64,000 bases of DNA, taken from CAYJEQ01 sp964369235. Its GTDB lineage: Bacteria > Bacillota > Clostridia > Oscillospirales > Ruminococcaceae. Numbering within the stretch: position 1 is the stretch's first letter; each line of letters starts with the position of its first letter. A program made the translations under genes and the position numbers. Positions 61,489 through 64,000 of this stretch are shown one piece after another. The notes beneath the pieces were generated by a model that did not search any database, had not been told where the DNA came from, and saw only the letters and a list, made by a program, of their open reading frames with translations. Where the stretch lies: assembly GCA_964369235.1 (NCBI GenBank), contig CAYJEQ010000004.1, positions 19,751 to 83,750 on the forward strand, written 5' to 3'.

Positions 61489-62445
61489 ATGTCTTTAAAA
61501 GAAATTAAAGTTGGAAATCTTTCTGCTAACACAGGAGAAAAAGTACAGGGATATCTTGAGATTACAGGCACAGAAGTTAAGCTACCTATGACAATTATTA
61601 ACGGTACAAAGGATGGCAAGGTAGTTGCTATTACTGGAGGCACCCACGGTGGTGAATACCCAGGGGTTGAAACAGCTATAAGACTTGCAAAAAACACAAA
61701 ACCAGAAGATGTAGCTGGTGCACTAATAATACTACATCCAGCTAATCTACCAGCTTTTCAGGCTAAACTACAATATATAGGCCCTCACGATGGAAAAAAC
61801 CTAAATCGTGAATTTCCAGGTAAGGCAACTGGTACAGTAACCGAGAGAATTGCCTATACAATTACTACAGAGATTTTTGCTCAGTCTGATTGTTATATGG
61901 ATTTACATGGTGGTGATATACATGAGGCATTAGTGCCATTTGTAATCTACTCAAAGCTAGGTGATGCAGCACAGACACAGGTTTCCATTGATATGTCACT
62001 GGCACTAGGTATAAAGTATATCTGTGGCTCAGTGTCAAATAACGGCACCTTTGGTCATGCAGCTACTATGGGTGTTGCAGGATTTTTAGGTGAGATTGGT
62101 AACCTAGGTCTATGGAGCGAAGGTGAAGTTAGCCAGTATATATCAGGTTGTGAGAATGTTCTAAGATACCTAGGGGTTATCCCAGGAGAAGTTATCACTA
62201 ATAAAGATGCAGTAATGCTTTCTGCAATGACTGGTGGCAATGCTACTGTACAGGGTTGTTGGTACCCATGTGTAAACCTAGAAGATAATGTAAAGGTTGG
62301 GGACAAGCTAGGAGAAATCAGAGATTATTTCGGAAATCTATTAGAAGAATATTTTTCCCAGCATGAAGGTGTTATCCTATATGTAATCTCCTCTCTGGCA
62401 ATTAATGTAGGGGATCCACTATATGCAATCGGACTAGCTCAGTAA
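61489..62445 (+). CDS. Succinylglutamate desuccinylase/aspartoacylase-family zinc hydrolase
   Basis: The ~318-residue protein has the family zinc site: GGTHGGEYPG (H53, E56) and DLHGGD near residue 150, with NREFPGKATGTVTERIA between. It probably hydrolyses an N-acyl or amide bond of a small molecule; members include M14-type deacylases. A C-terminal beta domain (about 240-318) follows. ATG 61489 is 10 nt after AGAAAGGATAG; ATG 61468 overlaps that site. It is followed after 29 nt by the DUF885-like gene, suggesting a joint catabolic role. Confidence 0.88.
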   Translation: MSLKEIKVGNLSANTGEKVQGYLEITGTEVKLPMTIINGTKDGKVVAITGGTHGGEYPGVETAIRLAKNTKPEDVAGALIILHPANLPAFQAKLQYIGPHDGKNLNREFPGKATGTVTERIAYTITTEIFAQSDCYMDLHGGDIHEALVPFVIYSKLGDAAQTQVSIDMSLALGIKYICGSVSNNGTFGHAATMGVAGFLGEIGNLGLWSEGEVSQYISGCENVLRYLGVIPGEVITNKDAVMLSAMTGGNATVQGCWYPCVNLEDNVKVGDKLGEIRDYFGNLLEEYFSQHEGVILYVISSLAINVGDPLYAIGLAQ

Positions 62446-62474
62446 TATATCTATAGAAAAGAGGTAATTTCATA

Positions 62475-63716
62475 ATGATGAGATATGCTAAAGAAGGTGT
62501 AGGAGAAGCAATAGTTGATGTAGTGGCAAGTGTAAGCCATATAAATGGCAGAGATCATAATATGCCTACAATACTAGCAAATTATGGCAATATTAAGGCT
62601 ACTATGACCACTACTAAAGAAGTTCTAGATAAAATTGCAGAAATCAGAAGAGAATCAGCTGATGTAACAGGAAGAAATGGTGATTATATTAGAGGAATGG
62701 TAGATTCTTTTGAGATGCACACCCGTATTTTACAAGGGGAGAATATATCCTTTGTAGATGCTTGCAAGGTTATGCAGCAACTAGATATTAAGCCTATACC
62801 TCAGTATCAGTATGACAATCTAGCAGATGTTATTAGTGAGGATTTAGGTAAACTGGGATATAAAGGTGATGTAGCTACTAAAATTAATGGTTGGCTAACA
62901 GATACTAAAATTGCCCCAGAAGATGTAGTGTCCACAGTACATAAATACCTAGCGAAATCCAAAGAAGCTACCTTAAAGAAGATAGTAACACTGCCAGAAG
63001 CTGACGGAATAACCGAAGTTAAATCTATAAATAATGTTTACTGGAGTGGACAGTCTCAGTATCTAGGCAATTTTAAAGGGGATTTGACCTTTAATACAGA
63101 TAGACCTTGGAGCATACCTACATTTATAAATATTCTATGCCATGAGGGATATCCAGGTCATCAGACCTTCTACTGTCATTGGGATGATCTGTTTTTACAG
63201 GGGAAATTACCACTGGAAGGTGCCTTTTACTCTACTACTGGTAACCCAGCAACCTGTATGTTTGAGGGTGCTCCAGAGGTGGGACTGCATTTCCTAGGTT
63301 GGGACGATCTAGAGGAGAATACACCAGAAGTAAGCGATAATGACAAAGAAATTTATCGCATAGGCAGAAATGTACTGGATTTACAGAGAATGTTACAGAC
63401 ACAGGGTTGCTATCTTCACAATGTACAGGGTGAAGGTGAGGAAGCTGTAGTGAAATACATGAAGTCCACAGGGATATTTACCGAGATTGAATCAAGAAAT
63501 TCCTTTAAATATTTCTCCCATCAAATTAAAAAATACTACTACCCATCTTATTACTATGGAAGATGGATGGTGTACGAAGCTTATAAAGCTATACCTAAAG
63601 CAATGCGACCAGAGTTTTTTGAGTTTTTATACAATCTGCCCCACACCAATGAAACCTTCATAAATGGTGTTTCTGATATGATAAAAGCTGATTTTAATCC
63701 TTTTAAGGATAGGTAA
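62475..63716 (+). CDS. DUF885-like metallohydrolase
   Basis: The 413-residue protein has the DUF885 signature CHEGYPGHQTFY (H-E-x-x-P-G-H, near residue 222), probably binding zinc, and the later YYYPSYYYGRWMVYEAYK. DUF885 proteins are usually longer (about 550-600 residues), so this form is short at its N-terminus. It resembles secreted or cytosolic peptidases of gluzincin type but lacks a signal peptide. It follows the aspartoacylase-family gene by 29 nt. Start after AGAGG. Confidence 0.78.
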   Translation: MMRYAKEGVGEAIVDVVASVSHINGRDHNMPTILANYGNIKATMTTTKEVLDKIAEIRRESADVTGRNGDYIRGMVDSFEMHTRILQGENISFVDACKVMQQLDIKPIPQYQYDNLADVISEDLGKLGYKGDVATKINGWLTDTKIAPEDVVSTVHKYLAKSKEATLKKIVTLPEADGITEVKSINNVYWSGQSQYLGNFKGDLTFNTDRPWSIPTFINILCHEGYPGHQTFYCHWDDLFLQGKLPLEGAFYSTTGNPATCMFEGAPEVGLHFLGWDDLEENTPEVSDNDKEIYRIGRNVLDLQRMLQTQGCYLHNVQGEGEEAVVKYMKSTGIFTEIESRNSFKYFSHQIKKYYYPSYYYGRWMVYEAYKAIPKAMRPEFFEFLYNLPHTNETFINGVSDMIKADFNPFKDR

Positions 63717-63736
63717 TTATATAGGGATAAATTAAT

Positions 63737-63779
63737 AGAGATAGTTTGCTAGTTATAAACTGGCAAACTATCTCTTTTA
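63737..63779 (+). terminator. Terminator after the DUF885-like gene
   Basis: AGAGATAGTTTGC pairs perfectly with GCAAACTATCTCT, followed by TTTTATT. It lies about 20 nt after the stop codon. Confidence 0.88.
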
Positions 63780-63781
63780 TT

Positions 63782-63865
63782 AGGTTCTATATCAATTGTT
63801 GGGGTGCCTTCCCTCGCCGACGGCGAGGGAAGGCACCCCAAATAAATTTTACCCAAAAATTTTTA
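63782..63865. repeat. Palindromic repeat element, copy 6
   Basis: AGGTTCTATATCAATTG left end, perfect 20-bp arms TTGGGGTGCCTTCCCTCGCC (63799-63818) and their complement (63822-63841), 3-nt loop GAC. The right end degenerates into A-rich DNA before the N gap. Confidence 0.88.
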
Positions 63866-63901
63866 AAAAAACATATATTATAATATTATTATATATTTTA
63901 A

Positions 63902-63911
63902 NNNNNNNNNN
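63902..63911. other. Assembly gap (10 N)
   Basis: Ten N lie between two near-identical repeat copies, indicating that the repeat broke the assembly here. Confidence 0.9.
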
Positions 63912-63920
63912 TTTTTTTCG

Positions 63921-64000
63921 GGTTATATATAATTTGTGGGGGTGCCTTCCCTCGCCGACGGCGTGGAAAGGCACCCCATATAATTTTACCCCAACATTTG
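63921..64000. repeat. Palindromic repeat element, copy 7 (cut by the window end)
   Basis: GGGGTGCCTTCCCTCGCC, loop GAC, and GGCGTGGAAAGGCACCCC (two mismatches), then ATATAATTTTACCCCAACAT and TTG at the window edge. It may be a true second copy or the same copy as 63782 repeated across a contig end. Confidence 0.75.

Noticed and set aside
1..64000. tRNA, rRNA genes or prophage
   Set aside because: No T-loop GTTCGAATC-type signatures, rRNA-like stretches, integrase, capsid or transposase genes were seen by eye.

Overview
The window looks like the chromosome of a low-GC, anaerobic, Gram-positive-type Clostridia bacterium. The evidence is the AT-rich intergenic DNA, strong Shine-Dalgarno sites of the AGAAAGGAATG / GGAGG type, lipobox lipoproteins with no outer-membrane genes, a complete Rnf complex, and typical Firmicutes families (SdpR/SdpI, YitT, YetF/DUF421, LytS-type kinase, small alarmone synthetase). 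Three runs of N (100, 10 and 10 bases) mark assembly gaps, so this is a scaffold, perhaps from a metagenome. Leucine is very often encoded by CTA, especially in the rnf genes and the DEAD-box helicase gene.

Layout. 1-13 kb: a DUF3793/DUF2325 pair behind a promoter rich in TTAG/CTAA dyads, a pseudouridine synthase, a patatin lipase, an O-acetylhomoserine sulfhydrylase, a D,D-carboxypeptidase homologue that has lost its catalytic motifs, pth, a lipoprotein, a cation diffusion facilitator, DUF4363/YetF and recQ. 13-21 kb: an energy-conservation operon apbE - Gx transporter - rnfC-D-G-E-A-B, in which RnfG is about three times the usual size and carries four FMN-binding domains. 21-27 kb: nitroreductase, alpha/beta hydrolase, GNAT, MATE pump, alarmone synthetase, and a Fur-family regulator with a QueD-like protein. 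27-34 kb: a signalling operon (LytS-type kinase, response regulator with winged-helix output, periplasmic-sensor EAL phosphodiesterase) and a CPBP protease. 34-50 kb: mixed housekeeping and membrane genes (DsrE-like, DEAD-box helicase with an attenuator-like leader, SdpR/SdpI with a two-operator promoter, CCA-adding enzyme, nucleotidyltransferase, two YitT paralogues). 50.6-61.2 kb: an unfamiliar cluster of one methyltransferase, four B12-type radical SAM proteins, two GNAT/FemAB-like acyltransferases, three small uncharacterised proteins and a DegT-like PLP enzyme. 61.4-63.7 kb: a succinylglutamate desuccinylase/aspartoacylase-family enzyme and a DUF885-like metallohydrolase.

Two repeated non-coding elements run through the window. 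One is a ~90-bp palindromic element (at least six clear copies plus remnants), almost always between the 3' ends of convergent genes, with stems that differ between copies but stay paired. The other is a structured 5' leader (seven copies) ending in the ribosome-binding site of unrelated genes. Neither matches a riboswitch or repeat I can name. With the radical SAM cluster and the four-domain RnfG, these are the best candidates for undescribed biology.
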